Shown here: positions 1 through 9,889 of the stretch, piece after piece
Layout: every line of letters starts with the position of its first letter
Numbering within the stretch: the stretch's first letter is position 1
Source: Nonlabens sp. MB-3u-79
Lineage (GTDB): Bacteria; Bacteroidota; Bacteroidia; Flavobacteriales; Flavobacteriaceae
DNA: 64,000 nt
NCBI RefSeq assembly: GCF_002831625.1
Contig: NZ_CP025116.1
Location: 682,001 to 746,000, forward strand
Direction of reading: 5' to 3'
Position numbers and translations under genes: made by a program
The notes under the pieces: generated by a model
Told to the model about the DNA's origin: nothing
The model's input: only the letters and a program-made list of their open reading frames with translations
The model's database searches: none

Positions 1-2133
1 AGCCAAATCTGTCTCACGAATAATATCGCGACCCATCATGGTATTTTGTAATTGTGTACAAGCAAACTGGTGGTTTCCTCCAGCATCTTTAACAGTAACC
101 GCTTGTACTGCAACGCCCTTCTTATAGAAAGGATATGCATTTATACCGGTCTGCATTTCTTCTTGAATGCCAGCAGTCTGTCCGTAACCTAAGGCAATTC
201 CTATAGTTCCAGCAGCCTGTCCTGGCTGAATAAGTGCAGGAAACTTTCTTTCCACACCATCTAGAGTTACTATTACATGAGTACCATCTAGGGCACCGTT
301 AGCAACATTCTCATTCACAACACCTACCGTCCCGGCATCTGCTTGTGATATAGTAACGTAGTTATCCCAAGTTGTTCTTGTGATAGGATCTGGCAATTCT
401 TGTAACCACGGGTTGTTTGCCATGCTACCGTCACCTAGTCCTGTTTTGGTATATAAAGTAAGTTCGTATCCAGAAGGTTTTTGAGCATTTGCCAAAGCAC
501 TTAATGCAGCAGCATTACTAATTTCTTTCACTTCTCCTTCTGTAACCTTAACATCAGAAGCCGTTGTTGTATAAAAACCATCTTGTAACGACTGGTTCCA
601 ACTCGCTCCAGCAGAACTGGTCGTTTCTTTTAGGAAATCCTTGTAAGATTGCTCATTACCTGACCACTTTAATAAAGTTTCCTGTAATTGACGTGTCTTA
701 AATATAGTATTTATAGTAGGCTGTGTTAAGAACACATAACCTTTTTTAATTTCTGTATCAGCCCAAGACTCTAAGTAATGAGGAGTAGTTGCTACATAGT
801 CTACTTTAGCAGCTGTTGCGTCCATTGAAGAAGCAAAAGATACGCTAAGAGCTACATTTTCTAAAGCTTTCGCGAAAGCGTCACTATCATTATAACTGTA
901 CAAAGGATTTACACCAGCGATAAAGAGAGCACCCACTTTACCAGCGCTCATATCACTCACTAATTGATCTACTGATTTACGATCACCTTGACGAGTCATA
1001 ATAGGTGAAGCCGTATCAATAATAGAAGAATTCAAAGCTTCATTGATAGCAATAGTTAATTGTTGTGCTGCCTGATCAGGAATACCGCATAAAAGAACTC
1101 CATTTTTACCGGCTCTTTTTAAACTTATAGCAGTTTGATCAACAGATTTAGCAACTTTATCAGATAATGAAACATTTGCTCCACCACCAACAACTTTGCT
1201 ATAAAGAGCAGCAAGAATAAGCTTTTGCTCTGTAGGAGTAACCGGGTAACGCTTATCAGCGTTGGCACCAGAAAGAGTCAAGTTTGCCTCATATTGAATA
1301 TGATGAGACATCTTACCATTCTTAGGTACACGAGATTTTCCGTAACCTTTATCAAATCCTCCACCTTGCCAGTCGCCTACAAAATCAGCACCTACAGAAA
1401 CTATAGTCTCCGCATTTGTAAAGTCATAATCTGCAAGAGCTCTATTGCCGTATTTTGCCTCAAATGCATTTAACGCAGCATCTTCACTAACGGTGTCATA
1501 AGTAACTACGCGCACATTGCTATAAGTATCCTTTAGCTGAGCGATAATTTTAGACATCGATGGACTTGCATAAGTTTGTGCGAGCACCACTAATTCTTTA
1601 CCATTCAATTGAGCTAATTGAGCAGCAACTTGTTGATCAAGCTCTTCCCAAGTAGACTCCACTCCTTTAATCATAGGAGTTTTTAAACGGTTGTTATCAT
1701 ATAAAGACAACACAGACGCATGTACACGGGCATTTGCATTACCCCTAAAAGCAGCATCTCTATTGCTTTCTATTTTAATCGGACGACCCTCACGAGTTTT
1801 AACCAGTACACTTGCATAATCGTAACCATTTGCAATTGTAGTTGCATAATAGTTAGCCATACCAGGAATAATTTGCTCTGGTTGGTTTACATAAGGTACC
1901 GAGTAGATCACTGGACCCTCACATGCTGCCAGCGATGCTGCAGCTGTACTGAATCCAACATACTTTAAGAAATCACGACGTGAAGTATTTGATTCCTCCA
2001 TCGCCTGATCGTTTCCTAAAAACTCTTCCGTAGGAATATCGCTCGCAAACTCATTCTGCTCAAGATCTTTTACCATCTTGTTACTGTCGTCTAGTTGCGC
2101 TGTACTTTTCCAGTATTTTTTAGTAGTAGCCAT
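1..2133 (-). CDS. actB: ActB, molybdopterin-oxidoreductase-like subunit of alternative complex III (partial)
   Basis: The reading frame is open from an ATG at 2131-2133 to the left edge of the window, so at least 711 residues are seen and the C-terminus is missing. The translation begins MATTKKYWKSTAQLDD. Near residue 45 it has a twin-arginine-like stretch, SRRDFLKYVGFSTAAASLAAC, which marks the TAT-variant molybdopterin oxidoreductases of Bacteroidota. ActB is the large periplasmic subunit of alternative complex III, the quinol:electron-acceptor oxidoreductase that replaces cytochrome bc1. The family fuses a molybdopterin-type domain that lacks the cofactor to an iron-sulfur domain; the iron-sulfur part should lie beyond the edge. 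actA lies 20 bp upstream in the same direction, so the two are almost certainly one operon. A palindromic repeat sits in frame at 865-880 and is read as AFAKA. Confidence 0.93.
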   Translation of the reverse strand, partial: MATTKKYWKSTAQLDDSNKMVKDLEQNEFASDIPTEEFLGNDQAMEESNTSRRDFLKYVGFSTAAASLAACEGPVIYSVPYVNQPEQIIPGMANYYATTIANGYDYASVLVKTREGRPIKIESNRDAAFRGNANARVHASVLSLYDNNRLKTPMIKGVESTWEELDQQVAAQLAQLNGKELVVLAQTYASPSMSKIIAQLKDTYSNVRVVTYDTVSEDAALNAFEAKYGNRALADYDFTNAETIVSVGADFVGDWQGGGFDKGYGKSRVPKNGKMSHHIQYEANLTLSGANADKRYPVTPTEQKLILAALYSKVVGGGANVSLSDKVAKSVDQTAISLKRAGKNGVLLCGIPDQAAQQLTIAINEALNSSIIDTASPIMTRQGDRKSVDQLVSDMSAGKVGALFIAGVNPLYSYNDSDAFAKALENVALSVSFASSMDATAAKVDYVATTPHYLESWADTEIKKGYVFLTQPTINTIFKTRQLQETLLKWSGNEQSYKDFLKETTSSAGASWNQSLQDGFYTTTASDVKVTEGEVKEISNAAALSALANAQKPSGYELTLYTKTGLGDGSMANNPWLQELPDPITRTTWDNYVTISQADAGTVGVVNENVANGALDGTHVIVTLDGVERKFPALIQPGQAAGTIGIALGYGQTAGIQEEMQTGINAYPFYKKGVAVQAVTVKDAGGNHQFACTQLQNTMMGRDIIRETDLA
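865..880. repeat. palindromic repeat copy 1, inside actB
   Basis: This copy reads AGCTTTCGCGAAAGCG. The 14-bp core GCTTTCGCGAAAGC is a perfect palindrome. On the coding strand it is read in frame as Ala-Phe-Ala-Lys-Ala. Confidence 0.9.
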
Positions 2134-2153
2134 AAATATCTAAAACTATTATA

Positions 2154-3500
2154 TTAGTAGTGGCATTTACCACATTCAAGTCCCCCTAAATCTGCAATAG
2201 TCAGTTGACGACCACCACGAGCTTCAGAAAGTTCTTTATGAATTTTTTCATAATAACCGTTCCCCTGAAGATCTACGTTAGTCTCCCGGTGACAGTTGAT
2301 ACACCATCCCATTGTTAATGGTGAATATTGATACATCACTTCCATTTCTTCCACTGGACCATGACATGTTTGACAGTCAATTTTACCTACTGTTACGTGC
2401 TGGGCGTGATTGAAATAAGCAAGATCAGGCAAATTGTGAATACGCACCCATCTCACTGGCTGCTCTTCTCCTACAAAAGCTTGCTCGTCTGTATCCCATC
2501 CGGTCGCTGCATATAACTTTTCAATTTCTTTATTGTAGTCTATTCCGTATTCATCCATTCCTTCTTGGTAAGTGGTTTGTGCCACTTCTGCGATAGATTT
2601 GTGACAATTCATACATACGTTAAGAGATGGAATTCCAGAATGCTTCGATTCACGAGCACTAGAGTGACAATACTTACATTCAATCTGGCTTGTACCAGCG
2701 TGAATTCTGTGAGAATAATGAATAGGTTGAACTGGCGCATAACCTTGATCAACACCCACACTCATTAAAGCTCCATAGCCAAAATAAGCACTACCTAATA
2801 ATAAAAACACAGCAGTAACAAGAACTAAGAATTGATTTTGAACAAATGCTTTCCATAAAGGAGTGCGCACTTCAGTCTCCACTTCAAATTCTGTCTGAAT
2901 ACCATTTGCCTCAGCAAAACGTCTTAATGTCTTATTTACTACGATAAGAAGAGCAACCAATAACAACAACACTAGAGCTAGCCCTCCTAAAATAAGGTTG
3001 TTGGTCACAGAACTATCTCCAGATCCTGCAACCGCAGCTCCATCTGCACCAGCAACGGCAACAACAGGGGCTGGCTTCTCTGTATCTGTATAGGCAAGAA
3101 TATTATCAATATCTACAGTGGAAAGCTGTGGAAAAGCATTCATGTTGGATTGATTGTACTCGTTGTAGATCGCATTTGCTCTCGCATCTCCACTAGCTAT
3201 AAATTCTGTAGAGTTTGTGATCCATTTGTACAACCATTCCTTTTCGTACTTCTGAGAAACGCCATATAGAGCAGGTCCAACTTGCTTTTTATACAATTTG
3301 TGGCATGAAGCACAATTAGCTTTAAAGAGTTCTTCTCCCTTTGTTGCGTCAGCACCGCTGGCCGCTTCTACAGGTACCGCAGGCTCACCTTCTGAGGTGG
3401 TAGCGTCTTGTTGCCCGTATACACTTAAAGAGTTAAGTGTTACGAAAACAAACGCTAGCAAAAACTGCCAAGCGGAAAAATGTAATTTCCTATTTATCAT
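2154..3500 (-). CDS. actA: ActA, multihaem cytochrome c subunit of alternative complex III
   Basis: This 448-residue protein carries electrons from quinol oxidation to periplasmic acceptors. A hydrophobic stretch at residues 10-29 is a signal peptide or anchor. Six CxxCH haem sites are visible, at residues 63-67, 275-279, 296-300, 376-380, 400-404 and 443-447. The first belongs to a separate N-terminal monohaem cytochrome c domain (about 45-145). Two hydrophobic segments follow (about 168-189 and 224-243), then the five-haem ActA domain. A monohaem domain joined to the pentahaem subunit differs from the plain pentahaem ActA plan. actB follows after 20 bp. The ATG at 3498-3500 is the first start and fits the signal sequence. 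Confidence 0.95.
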   Translation of the reverse strand: MINRKLHFSAWQFLLAFVFVTLNSLSVYGQQDATTSEGEPAVPVEAASGADATKGEELFKANCASCHKLYKKQVGPALYGVSQKYEKEWLYKWITNSTEFIASGDARANAIYNEYNQSNMNAFPQLSTVDIDNILAYTDTEKPAPVVAVAGADGAAVAGSGDSSVTNNLILGGLALVLLLLVALLIVVNKTLRRFAEANGIQTEFEVETEVRTPLWKAFVQNQFLVLVTAVFLLLGSAYFGYGALMSVGVDQGYAPVQPIHYSHRIHAGTSQIECKYCHSSARESKHSGIPSLNVCMNCHKSIAEVAQTTYQEGMDEYGIDYNKEIEKLYAATGWDTDEQAFVGEEQPVRWVRIHNLPDLAYFNHAQHVTVGKIDCQTCHGPVEEMEVMYQYSPLTMGWCINCHRETNVDLQGNGYYEKIHKELSEARGGRQLTIADLGGLECGKCHY

Positions 3501-3571
3501 CTTCTTTAATGAATATTACTATAACTTTGGCACAATAATTATGGTATTTTACCCTATCGTAAATGCTCGTG

Positions 3572-3601
3572 CAAAAATAGGTCATAAAACGTTTATTTTT
3601 G
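3572..3601. promoter_or_regulatory. back-to-back -7 elements for actA (minus) and the SPOR gene (plus)
   Basis: Two perfect TAnnTTTG elements point away from each other. One on the minus strand at 3572-3579 (TATTTTTG) lies about 70 bp ahead of actA. One on the plus strand at 3594-3601 (TATTTTTG) lies about 80 bp ahead of the SPOR gene. Neither has an exact TTTG box 19 bp upstream, so strength is uncertain. Confidence 0.5.
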
Positions 3602-3683
3602 CTTCTAATAAACGAAGAAAATAATTTATAATTAGTCTAAATAGGGTTTTTCAAAAAAGCATAAACTCTACAAAACACTCACT

Positions 3684-4058
3684 ATGTCTATAAAAAATGT
3701 AACAACGCTCCTCCTAAGTCTAGGCTTGTTCTCCACTGCATTTCAAGGAATTGCACAAGAGTCTCAACCTGTGAACAAGCAAAAAATCGACCAGCTTATT
3801 TCTACCAAAATAGCCATGGATCGCTCGGGAGATTTTAAAGACAGGTTTACCATACAATTATTTTACGGAGACCGAGATAAAGCGATCACTACTAAAGAAA
3901 ACTACGACGCCTTAGATTTGCCATGGAAAGCAGAGTTAAAATGGGAATCTCCTTACCACAAGATATGGGTAGGAACTTACCGCAGCAGATTAGAAGCAGA
4001 TCGCGCGCTACTGAAAATAAAAGAAGAATATAAAGATGCCTTTATCTTAAAACCCTAA
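3684..4058 (+). CDS. exported SPOR-domain protein
   Basis: A 124-residue protein with a signal peptide at residues 1-25 (cleavage after FQGIAQ is likely) and a single C-terminal SPOR domain from about residue 50. The segment FTIQLFYGDRDKA and the ending KIWVGTYRSRLEADRALLKI match the SPOR pattern. SPOR domains bind denuded peptidoglycan glycan strands, mostly at division sites. It is transcribed away from actA and towards infB, with a shared terminator after its stop. It has no enzymatic domain, so an envelope-binding role is inferred. Confidence 0.85.
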   Translation: MSIKNVTTLLLSLGLFSTAFQGIAQESQPVNKQKIDQLISTKIAMDRSGDFKDRFTIQLFYGDRDKAITTKENYDALDLPWKAELKWESPYHKIWVGTYRSRLEADRALLKIKEEYKDAFILKP

Positions 4059-4075
4059 TCAATAATAGCTCATAA

Positions 4076-4109
4076 AAAAAGCGTCTTCATTTTCATGAAG
4101 ACGCTTTTT
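4076..4109. terminator. bidirectional intrinsic terminator between the SPOR gene and infB
   Basis: GCGTCTTCAT (4081-4090) pairs with ATGAAGACGC (4095-4104) around a TTTC loop. An A-run precedes the stem and a T-run follows it, so it can stop both converging genes. Confidence 0.9.
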
Positions 4110-4127
4110 ATTTATAACAGACTCTTA

Positions 4128-7043
4128 TTACTTTAAGGTCTTTTTTACTTCTACTTCTCTAAAGGATTCCATAATGTCACCTTCTTGCAAGTCGTTGTAA
4201 TTCTTTATTTGCATACCACATTCATAACCTTTAGCCACTTCTTTAACATCGTCTTTGAAACGTTTAAGAGCTACAAGTTCACCTGTATGGACTACTACAC
4301 CATCTCTGATAAGTCGTACACCACCGTTTCTAAATATCTTACCATCTGTCACCATACAACCTGCAATAGTTCCGATTTTAGAGATTTTAAAGGTTTGTCT
4401 TACTTCAGCATTACCGGTGATCTCTTCTTTAAGCTCTGGAGAAAGCATTCCTTCCATTGCATCTTTAAGATCATTGATCGCGTCATAGATAATAGAGTAA
4501 GTACGTATATCAACTTCTTCTCTATCGGCAACAGATCTTGCATTCCCTTGAGGGCGTACATTAAATCCGATTATTATAGCATTAGAAGCAGTTGCGAGTA
4601 ACACATCCGTTTCTGTAATAGCACCTACACCTTTGTGTATGATATTTACTTGAATTTCTTCGGTAGATAGTTTCTGGAATGAATCTGTTAATGCTTCTAC
4701 AGAACCATCAACATCACCTTTAAGAATTAAGTTCAATTCTTTAAAGTCTCCTAATGCGATACGTCGACCAATTTCATCAAGGGATAATGTTTTCTGTGTG
4801 CGAACAGATTGTTCACGTTGAAGTTGAGTACGTCTAGCAGCAATAGACTTTGCTTCACGTTCATCTTCAAACACATTGAACTTATCACCTGCTTGCGGAG
4901 CACCGCCAAGACCTAATACAGATACTGGTGTTGCTGGTCCCGCTTCTAGTACCTCATTTCCACGCTCATCTTGCATTGCCTTGATCTTACCATGTCTAGG
5001 ACCGGCAAGAAGATAATCTCCTACCCTTAAAGTACCTGATTGAACTAAAACTGTAGATACATATCCACGACCTTTGTCTAAGAATGCTTCCACGACAGTT
5101 CCAGTAGCCAGTTTATTAGGATTGGCTTTTAAGTCCAGTAATTCTGCTTCAAGCAACACTTTTTCAAGTAATTCTTTAACACCTGTACCTACCTTAGCAG
5201 AAATATCATGGGATTGAATTTTCCCACCCCAGTCTTCTACTAATAAGTTCATCTGAGCAAGACCTTCTTTGATCTTCTCTGGATTAGCACCTATTTTATC
5301 AATTTTGTTGATCGCAAAAACTATAGGAACTCCCGCTGCTTGAGCATGCGAAATTGCTTCTTTAGTTTGAGGCATGATATCATCATCTGCCGCAGCGACA
5401 ATAATAGCAATATCTGTTAGTTGTGCACCACGCGCACGCATCGCCGTAAAGGCTTCGTGACCTGGCGTATCTAGAAATGCTATCTTCTGTCCGCTTTCTA
5501 GTTGTACTCCATAAGCACCAATGTGCTGTGTAATACCACCACTTTCGCCAGCGATTACATTTTCTTTTCTGATATAATCTAAAAGGGAAGTTTTACCGTG
5601 ATCTACGTGACCCATTACAGTTACAATAGGAGCTCGTGTAACTAAATCCTCGTCATTATCTACTACCTCTGCAATGCTTTCTTCAATATCTGCATTTACA
5701 AATTCTACTTCAAAACCAAATTCGTCAGCAACGATAGACATCGTTTCTGCATCTAATCTTTGATTTAGTGTTACCATCATTCCTAGAGACATACAAGCAC
5801 CAATAACTTTGTTAACCGGTACGTCCATCATGATAGACAGGTCACTAACAGTAACAAACTCTGTTACTTGTAAGCTTTTATCTTCTGCTTGTGCTTGCTC
5901 TGCAGCATCCACTTTATCACGGTGACTATCTCTCTTATCTCTACGGTAACGTGCTGCCTTAGACTTAGAAGATTTACCCTGAAGTTTTTCAAGAGTCTCT
6001 CTTACCTGCTTCTGAATTTCTTCATCAGTAGGCTCTTCTTTAACAATGCTCTTACGAGCAGGTCCACTACTAGAAGGAGCACCACGTCTTGGGCTGCTCG
6101 TGCGCTTTCCAGCTACACCTCCACCAGGGGCTCCCGGCTTGGAAATACGTTTACGTTTACCTCTGTTAGTATCTGCCGCTTTTTTCTTAGGCTTTGCAAA
6201 TTGTGAAAGGTCAATTTTTTCACCAGTAACTTTAAGACCACCAAGTTTTTTATACTCTGTCTTGATTACCTCAGACTCTGGATTCTCAGAAACCTCTTTA
6301 TCAGCAACTTCTTTTGGAGCAGCTTCTTTCGGAGCGTCTTCTTTTGGAGCAGCTTCTTTTGAAGCGTCTTTACCTGAAGTTTCTTCAGACTTCTTAACTT
6401 CTTTGACTGGTTCTACAGTCTTCGGAGTTTCTTTTTCAGTTTTCTTAGGTGCCTCTTCTTTTTTCTTAGCCTGGGGCTTAGATGATTTATTGGCACTGAG
6501 ATCTATTTTACCTTTAACGGTAGTCCCTAAGGACTTAGGTCTATTAGAAACTTGAGAAGAAACCTGCTCGGTTTCTTTAGGTTGCTCTACTACCGGAGGC
6601 TCTACCTCTTTAGGGGTTTTCACTACCTCAGCAGTAGTTTCTTTAACAGGTTCCACAGTCTTCACAGGTTGCTCTGTAGTTTTCTCTGCTTTTTTACCAG
6701 CATTGAGATCTACTTTACCTACCTGTTTGGGACCGTCAAGAGAGGCCTTAGCCTTAATAATCTCTTGTCTTTTCTGTTTTTCCTCAAGTTCTTTTTCTCG
6801 CTGCGTTCGCAATTCTTCTTGTTCCTTGCGACGTTCAGCACCTACTTCCTTTGAGGCAACTTTTTTGCTTTTATCAGTTTGAAACTCATCAGCAAGTGCT
6901 TGATAAACGCTTCCGTCTATTTTTGTGGTAGGGCGAGCCTCTATCTCAATTCCTTTAGAATTAAGATACTCCACAGCACGATCTAAAGAGATGTTAAATT
7001 CTCTTAGAACTTTGTTGAGTCTCATGTTTTTTACTTCAGCCAT
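4128..7043 (-). CDS. infB: translation initiation factor IF-2
   Basis: This 971-residue GTPase brings formyl-Met-tRNA to the 30S subunit and promotes 50S joining. The N-terminus ([20 protein letters not shown]) is the IF2_N fold. A very long, charged, low-complexity linker rich in Lys, Glu, Pro and Ala runs from about residue 60 to 400. It includes near-tandem KEAAPKE/KEDAPKE units around residue 230. The GTPase core starts near residue 465, with the P-loop GHVDHGKTS near 477, then DTPGHEAF and NKIDK. The C-terminal domains end at residue 971. It is the last gene of rimP-nusA-infB, with 32 bp after nusA. The repeat-rich linker is longer than in E. coli IF-2 and may vary in length between strains. 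Confidence 0.98.
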   Translation of the reverse strand: MAEVKNMRLNKVLREFNISLDRAVEYLNSKGIEIEARPTTKIDGSVYQALADEFQTDKSKKVASKEVGAERRKEQEELRTQREKELEEKQKRQEIIKAKASLDGPKQVGKVDLNAGKKAEKTTEQPVKTVEPVKETTAEVVKTPKEVEPPVVEQPKETEQVSSQVSNRPKSLGTTVKGKIDLSANKSSKPQAKKKEEAPKKTEKETPKTVEPVKEVKKSEETSGKDASKEAAPKEDAPKEAAPKEVADKEVSENPESEVIKTEYKKLGGLKVTGEKIDLSQFAKPKKKAADTNRGKRKRISKPGAPGGGVAGKRTSSPRRGAPSSSGPARKSIVKEEPTDEEIQKQVRETLEKLQGKSSKSKAARYRRDKRDSHRDKVDAAEQAQAEDKSLQVTEFVTVSDLSIMMDVPVNKVIGACMSLGMMVTLNQRLDAETMSIVADEFGFEVEFVNADIEESIAEVVDNDEDLVTRAPIVTVMGHVDHGKTSLLDYIRKENVIAGESGGITQHIGAYGVQLESGQKIAFLDTPGHEAFTAMRARGAQLTDIAIIVAAADDDIMPQTKEAISHAQAAGVPIVFAINKIDKIGANPEKIKEGLAQMNLLVEDWGGKIQSHDISAKVGTGVKELLEKVLLEAELLDLKANPNKLATGTVVEAFLDKGRGYVSTVLVQSGTLRVGDYLLAGPRHGKIKAMQDERGNEVLEAGPATPVSVLGLGGAPQAGDKFNVFEDEREAKSIAARRTQLQREQSVRTQKTLSLDEIGRRIALGDFKELNLILKGDVDGSVEALTDSFQKLSTEEIQVNIIHKGVGAITETDVLLATASNAIIIGFNVRPQGNARSVADREEVDIRTYSIIYDAINDLKDAMEGMLSPELKEEITGNAEVRQTFKISKIGTIAGCMVTDGKIFRNGGVRLIRDGVVVHTGELVALKRFKDDVKEVAKGYECGMQIKNYNDLQEGDIMESFREVEVKKTLK

Positions 7044-7075
7044 AAAATGGTTCAGGATTGACTTTAATTTCTAAT

Positions 7076-8308
7076 CTAATCTTCAAATTCTGATCTCAGG
7101 ATTCTAACCACGTCTAATACGGTTTCCTCCTCAAGATCTGTACGTTTTATTAGGTCGGCAACGTCTTGCTCTAGAACACTTCTGGCAGTATCCAGCCCTA
7201 TCTTACTCAATTCTTCAATAACCCATCCGTCGATTACATCAGTGAACTCTGTTAATTCCACATCTTCTTCACCGCCTTCTCTGATCACGTCTATTTCATA
7301 ACCAGTTAATTTACCGGCTAATCTAATATTATGACCTCTACGACCTATGGCCTTAGAGACTTCTTCAGGACTTAAGCGAACTTCAGCTTTTTTAGTCTCT
7401 TCATTGATAGTGATAGAAGTTATCTTAGCAGGACTCAAAGCTCTCGCTATATACAACTGCATGTTAGTAGTGTAATTAATTACATCAATGTTTTCATTTC
7501 CTAATTCACGAACAATACCGTGAATACGGGAACCTTTAACACCTACACAAGCTCCTACAGGATCGATACGATCATCATAACTATCTACAGCTACTTTTGC
7601 TTTCTCTCCCGGCTCTCTTACCACTGCTTTTATAGAAATAACTCCGTCAAAAACTTCTGGAATTTCCTGTTCAAACAATTTCTCTAAAAATTTAGGAGAT
7701 GTTCTTGATAGAATAATGTTAGGCTTGTTACCTCTTAACTCTACGCTTTCAATAATACCTCGTACATTCTCACCTTTTCTAAAGAAATCAGACGGAATCT
7801 GTCTGTCTTTAGGCATAATGATCTCGTTACCGTCATCATCTAACAGGATAATGGCTCTGTGTCTTATGTGGTGTACTTCTGCGCTGTAAAGTTCTCCTTC
7901 TAATTCTTTAAAATGCTTAAAGATATTGGTATTGTCGTGTTCATGAATTTTAGCAATAAGGTTTTGTCTCAATGCTAAAATAGCACGACGTCCTAATTGT
8001 ACCAACTTCACTTCTTCTGCAACATCTTCCCCAACCTCGTAATCAGGCTCAATTTTTTGAGCTTCTGTTAGAGATATTTCAGAGTTATCATCTTCTACTT
8101 CGTCATCTGCAACAACAACACGGTTACGCCAGATCTCTAAATCACCTTTGTCTGGATTGATAATAATATCAAAGTTGTCATCTTCACCGTACTTTCTTTT
8201 CAAAGCGGCTCTAAATACATCTTCTAAGATCGCCATCAACGTGACACGATCTATCATTTTATCATCTTTAAACTCAGAAAAAGACTCGATCAATGCGAGA
8301 TTTTCCAT
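7076..8308 (-). CDS. nusA: transcription termination/antitermination factor NusA
   Basis: NusA (410 residues) binds RNA polymerase and modulates pausing, termination and antitermination. The N-terminal polymerase-binding domain covers residues 1-130. An S1 domain follows at about 135-200, around FKHFKELEGELYSAEVHHI. Two KH domains cover about 205-350, with VGACVGVKGSRI and SKAIGRRGHNIRLAG as the GxxG-type motifs. It ends shortly after the KH region and lacks the two acidic C-terminal repeats of E. coli NusA, which is normal for the phylum. It lies 8 bp after rimP and 32 bp before infB, the usual conserved order. Confidence 0.98.
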   Translation of the reverse strand: MENLALIESFSEFKDDKMIDRVTLMAILEDVFRAALKRKYGEDDNFDIIINPDKGDLEIWRNRVVVADDEVEDDNSEISLTEAQKIEPDYEVGEDVAEEVKLVQLGRRAILALRQNLIAKIHEHDNTNIFKHFKELEGELYSAEVHHIRHRAIILLDDDGNEIIMPKDRQIPSDFFRKGENVRGIIESVELRGNKPNIILSRTSPKFLEKLFEQEIPEVFDGVISIKAVVREPGEKAKVAVDSYDDRIDPVGACVGVKGSRIHGIVRELGNENIDVINYTTNMQLYIARALSPAKITSITINEETKKAEVRLSPEEVSKAIGRRGHNIRLAGKLTGYEIDVIREGGEEDVELTEFTDVIDGWVIEELSKIGLDTARSVLEQDVADLIKRTDLEEETVLDVVRILRSEFED

Positions 8309-8316
8309 ATTACTTT

Positions 8317-8784
8317 CTAATTAAATTTTATAACAACTTTCGCTTGCTTAATGTCTTCATACTTTAAAGTCCACTCTTTTTCAACAGTGACTTTACCCTT
8401 ACCTATAGGCTTAGGCTCTCGAGTTTTCCATGTAATAGTTACACCTTCCTCGTTTGCACCCTTTAAAAGACCGGTTTCCGTTCTTTTTTCTCTGTCTACG
8501 ATTTGAAGATCTCTACCCACATTTTTAATAAACTGTCGTGGAAAACTCAAAGGAGAGGAAGCACCAGCACTTAACACTTCAATAGAAAAATCATATTCTT
8601 CTCTATCTAGATTATGTTCTACTGCTCTAGAGAAAAACATACAGTCTGACAGTTTAACACCGTCATCTCCGTCAATAATGACCTTGATCTCGTTACCAGC
8701 ACCCATTTTGAAGTCAACCAAAAACAAGTCTGAACGCTCTTCAAACGCCTCTTTTAATAATTTTTCTACTTTCTCTTTCAACAT
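8317..8784 (-). CDS. rimP: ribosome maturation factor RimP
   Basis: RimP (155 residues) is needed for 30S subunit maturation. The N-terminal alpha/beta domain contains DLFLVDFKMGAGNEIKVIID. The central YDFSIEVLSAGASSPL motif corresponds to the family's VEVSSPGLDRPL segment, and the C-terminal domain is SH3-like. It opens the rimP-nusA-infB operon. The transcript starts at a very clear promoter about 50 bp upstream and runs through a terminator-like hairpin just before the ATG, which suggests control at the leader. Confidence 0.95.
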   Translation of the reverse strand: MLKEKVEKLLKEAFEERSDLFLVDFKMGAGNEIKVIIDGDDGVKLSDCMFFSRAVEHNLDREEYDFSIEVLSAGASSPLSFPRQFIKNVGRDLQIVDREKRTETGLLKGANEEGVTITWKTREPKPIGKGKVTVEKEWTLKYEDIKQAKVVIKFN

Positions 8785-8790
8785 ATTTAT

Positions 8791-8815
8791 AAAAAGAGGG
8801 GACTTTAGTCCCCTC
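8791..8815 (-). promoter_or_regulatory. terminator-like hairpin in the rimP leader
   Basis: GAGGGGACT (8796-8804) and AGTCCCCTC (8807-8815) form a perfect inverted repeat. In the minus-strand transcript it is followed at once by TTTTTAT and then the rimP ATG at 8784. It looks like an intrinsic terminator or attenuator placed inside the 5' leader, 14-33 nt after the predicted start site. Confidence 0.65.
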
Positions 8816-8835
8816 GTGTTTGTTTAAATACTGCG

Positions 8836-8866
8836 CAAATATACTATTTTTTTAAGTATTTCCAAA
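8836..8866 (-). promoter_or_regulatory. rimP-nusA-infB promoter
   Basis: On the minus strand TTTG (8863-8866) is followed by exactly 19 bp and then TATATTTG (8836-8843). This is a full match to the Bacteroidota vegetative promoter. Transcription should start near 8829. Confidence 0.85.
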
Positions 8867-8931
8867 GCCATAAAAAGCAGCTCGCTAAAGTTATATTTTT
8901 TTGTATCTTTAAGTAATTCAAAACCAACATT

Positions 8932-9753
8932 ATGAAGAAGATAATTGTACCAACAGACTTTTCAGTTCAGGCAGAAAACGCGTTAAGAGTCGCGGCTGAT
9001 ATTGTACGTGAAAATAATGGAGAATTATTTTTACTACACCAGCTGGATTTGCCCTTGCATCTAGCAAATAACGCAAGCTCTAACCTGCCAGAGGCTTTGT
9101 TTTTTATGAAACTTGCAAAAGAAAAGTTTGATAACCTGCTTAAAGAAGATTTTCTTCAAGGAATTACGATTCATGGCGATGTAGAAACTGGTGCAGCTTT
9201 TAGTGGTATCATGGACACTGTGAAGCGTCATCGTGCCGACTTGATCGTCATGGGAAGTCATGGAACAGGAGGCATGCGCAATCTGTTTATAGGCTCTAAT
9301 GCTGAGAAAGTAGTACGCAACTCAGAAGTCCCAGTTCTGGTGGTGAAAGACAGGAAAAAGAAGCTGGATGTAAATGATTTTGTTTTTGCAACAGATTTAG
9401 ACCCTAATGCTACCAGCGCTTTAAAAGAGGCAGACTTGTTTGCTAAAAAAACAAAATGCAACCTTCACCTTCTTTATGTCAACACCCCATCTAACTTCAT
9501 GAGCACCCGAGAAGCAGAGGCAAAGGTGGCCGAGTATTTAAAAAATGTCAACGTAGAACCAACAGATTACGTCATATACAACGACACTTCTGTGGAAGAA
9601 GGGGTGTTTAACTACACTAATGACGTTAAAGGTGACATTATAGGGATGGCAAATCACGGGCGTAAAGGCTTGTCTCATTTTTTTAACGGCAGCGTTAGTG
9701 AAGACGTGGTCAACCACTCCAGCCTGCCTGTAATTACCTTTAGGATCAAGTAA
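8932..9753 (+). CDS. universal stress protein, tandem Usp domains
   Basis: A 273-residue cytoplasmic protein with two UspA domains, at residues 1-140 and about 145-273. The first ends with GSHGTGGMRNLFIGSNAEKV and the second with ANHGRKGLSHFFNGSVSEDV. Both keep the Gly-rich pattern G-x2-G-x9-G(S/T) that binds ATP in this family, so an ATP-binding type is likely. Such proteins respond to starvation and respiratory stress, but the target is unknown. It is divergent from rimP. A weak -7-like TATCTTTA at 8904-8911 precedes the ATG. Confidence 0.9.
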   Translation: MKKIIVPTDFSVQAENALRVAADIVRENNGELFLLHQLDLPLHLANNASSNLPEALFFMKLAKEKFDNLLKEDFLQGITIHGDVETGAAFSGIMDTVKRHRADLIVMGSHGTGGMRNLFIGSNAEKVVRNSEVPVLVVKDRKKKLDVNDFVFATDLDPNATSALKEADLFAKKTKCNLHLLYVNTPSNFMSTREAEAKVAEYLKNVNVEPTDYVIYNDTSVEEGVFNYTNDVKGDIIGMANHGRKGLSHFFNGSVSEDVVNHSSLPVITFRIK

Positions 9754-9766
9754 CTTTAAATAACCT

Positions 9767-9782
9767 CGCTTTCGCGAAAGCG
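9767..9782. repeat. palindromic repeat copy 2, intergenic
   Basis: A perfect 16-bp CGCTTTCGCGAAAGCG, 13 bp after the usp stop. Neighbouring CCT/GGG extends the stem slightly. There is no T-run, so a terminator role is not supported. Confidence 0.9.
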
Positions 9783-9889
9783 GGGTCCAACAAAGGTGTG
9801 CTGTTAATTAAAAACGTTTAAATAAAATAGCAATCAACTAGTTAAGAGAATAATTGATGCTGTTATAAGGTGAGAAATAGTCAGATCAA

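Noticed and set aside
6046..6555. A plus-strand frame of 169 residues opposite infB
   Set aside because: It is the antisense of the low-complexity IF-2 linker, and its composition simply mirrors those codons.
9767..9782. Palindromic repeat as a Rho-independent terminator
   Set aside because: No T-run follows on either strand, and most copies lie inside coding sequence.
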